DNA from: Triplophysa rosa
Taxonomy: Eukaryota > Chordata > Actinopteri > Cypriniformes > Nemacheilidae
Assembly (NCBI RefSeq): GCF_024868665.1
Contig: NC_079892.1
Location: 10,924,251 to 10,988,250, forward strand
Reading direction: 5' to 3'
DNA: 64,000 bases
A program made the position numbers and the translations under genes. This document shows, in pieces, positions 63,321-64,000 of the stretch; positions within the stretch are counted from its first letter, which is position 1; every line of letters begins with the position of its first letter. The notes under the pieces are model-generated. The model made no database searches, was not told where the DNA came from, and saw only the letters and a list, made by a program, of their open reading frames with translations.

Positions 63321-64000
63321 ATAAGATGTGCAGACGCCTGGTGGGGAGAAGTTTAAACTGTATGCAGATAGACTGAATTCATCACAGATGCTGGATTCAC
63401 AGGCTATTTCAGGACATTGATTTTAGTTCTTCTGATCTTGGTTTATACTCAGGGGTTAAACTGTGCTTTTGGAGATGGGGGAGTTCTATAGCAAACCTTA
63501 AATAAAAACACTACCAGATCGCTCAGGCCTAATTTACTTTATGGATTATATTCACTTTAATTCAGTCTTTGCCGGATTTAAGCACTTTGCATTTGGTTTT
63601 TTTGAACAGATTTTGCTTTTCAGGCGTTCTCCAGATTCATTTGAGTATCAACTCTCATGTGTTTGGGAGAGAAAAAAATGAATCAAATAAAACACTTGAA
63701 ATACAATAAAAATATGTTTCATATTGCAAAATGAATAGATTGTATAGGTTAAATTTTGGATTTGGGTACAGCAAATGTGATTAGAAATGTTTGAGTTGAT
63801 GATGAAATCTTTATTGACTTTTGGAATGGGAGATTTGGCAAAAGCACATTTCCTAAAACTTTCCTTAACCTCTGATCATTAATCAGAGTAAATAATTAAA
63901 TAATTTTTACTCATTTTGTTAGTTTTTATTTTCATTTTGTTTGAAATGTTACATTCTTTGTCCGAAAAAGCATCATTGTAATACTCGCATAAAAAGACGA

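Larger units (their letters stand above)
24960..64000. other. 5' flanking intergenic desert of rora
   Basis: No exon with recognisable homology was found above the rora first exon. In mammals the region upstream of RORA, towards VPS13C, is also a long gene-poor interval, and this window fits that picture. The named transposons, repeats and candidate regulatory blocks are listed separately. Stretches where I see nothing definable are 25930-28000, 29160-30650, 31510-33540, 33830-35890, 35980-39140, 39430-41500, 45250-46130, 50790-51550, 53730-55500, 55800-59670 and 60840-62030. Confidence 0.6.

Noticed and set aside
1..64000. CRISPR arrays, prokaryotic operons or phage genes
   Set aside because: The regular repeats present are microsatellites and satellites. 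No cas-like frame or bacterial gene density is present, and the sequence is vertebrate.

Overview
This window looks like vertebrate nuclear DNA from a teleost fish, most likely a cypriniform. It is AT-rich and almost gene-free. It is dense in small non-autonomous DNA transposons (hAT-like, TTAA-flanked, Harbinger-like and a palindromic MITE whose sequence style I know from carp and zebrafish genomes), tRNA-derived SINEs, and CA, CTGT and TCTA simple repeats. No bacterial or viral gene organisation is present.

The one protein-coding piece I recognise with confidence is a first coding exon on the minus strand at 24417-24570. It encodes the N-terminal (A/B) segment of the long RORalpha isoform, the nuclear receptor RORA/NR1F1, and ends in a canonical splice donor in the phase expected for that gene. 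The gene therefore runs toward lower coordinates. Positions 1-24416 are the start of intron 1, and everything above about 24.7 kb is promoter and 5' flanking desert. The DNA-binding and ligand-binding exons are outside the window. I cannot tell which teleost paralogue (roraa or rorab) this is.

Intron 1 (1-24416) holds a SINE nested in a hAT-like element (1.2-1.6 kb), a long dispersed repeat shared with 28.4-29.2 kb, a nested hAT-like element (4.2-5.6 kb), a minisatellite (7.8-8.1 kb), a Harbinger-like MITE (16.2 kb) and a 1.2-kb hAT element with perfect 8-bp target duplications and an internal GC-rich hairpin (18.0-19.2 kb). Between them are repeat-poor, GC-balanced blocks (2.6, 6.3, 9.9, 12.5 and 16.6-17.2 kb) that are candidate regulatory elements.

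The 5' flank (24.7-64 kb) holds more candidate regulatory blocks (25.7, 28.0, 41.6, 47.0, 53.5 and 62.0-63.3 kb), several well-delimited transposons, and a 2.3-kb CTGT-rich satellite (42.9-45.2 kb) with a 704-bp higher-order period. A small unassigned open frame on the minus strand (42430-42675) has a protein-like composition. Conservation of the candidate regulatory blocks is inferred from composition and context, not measured.
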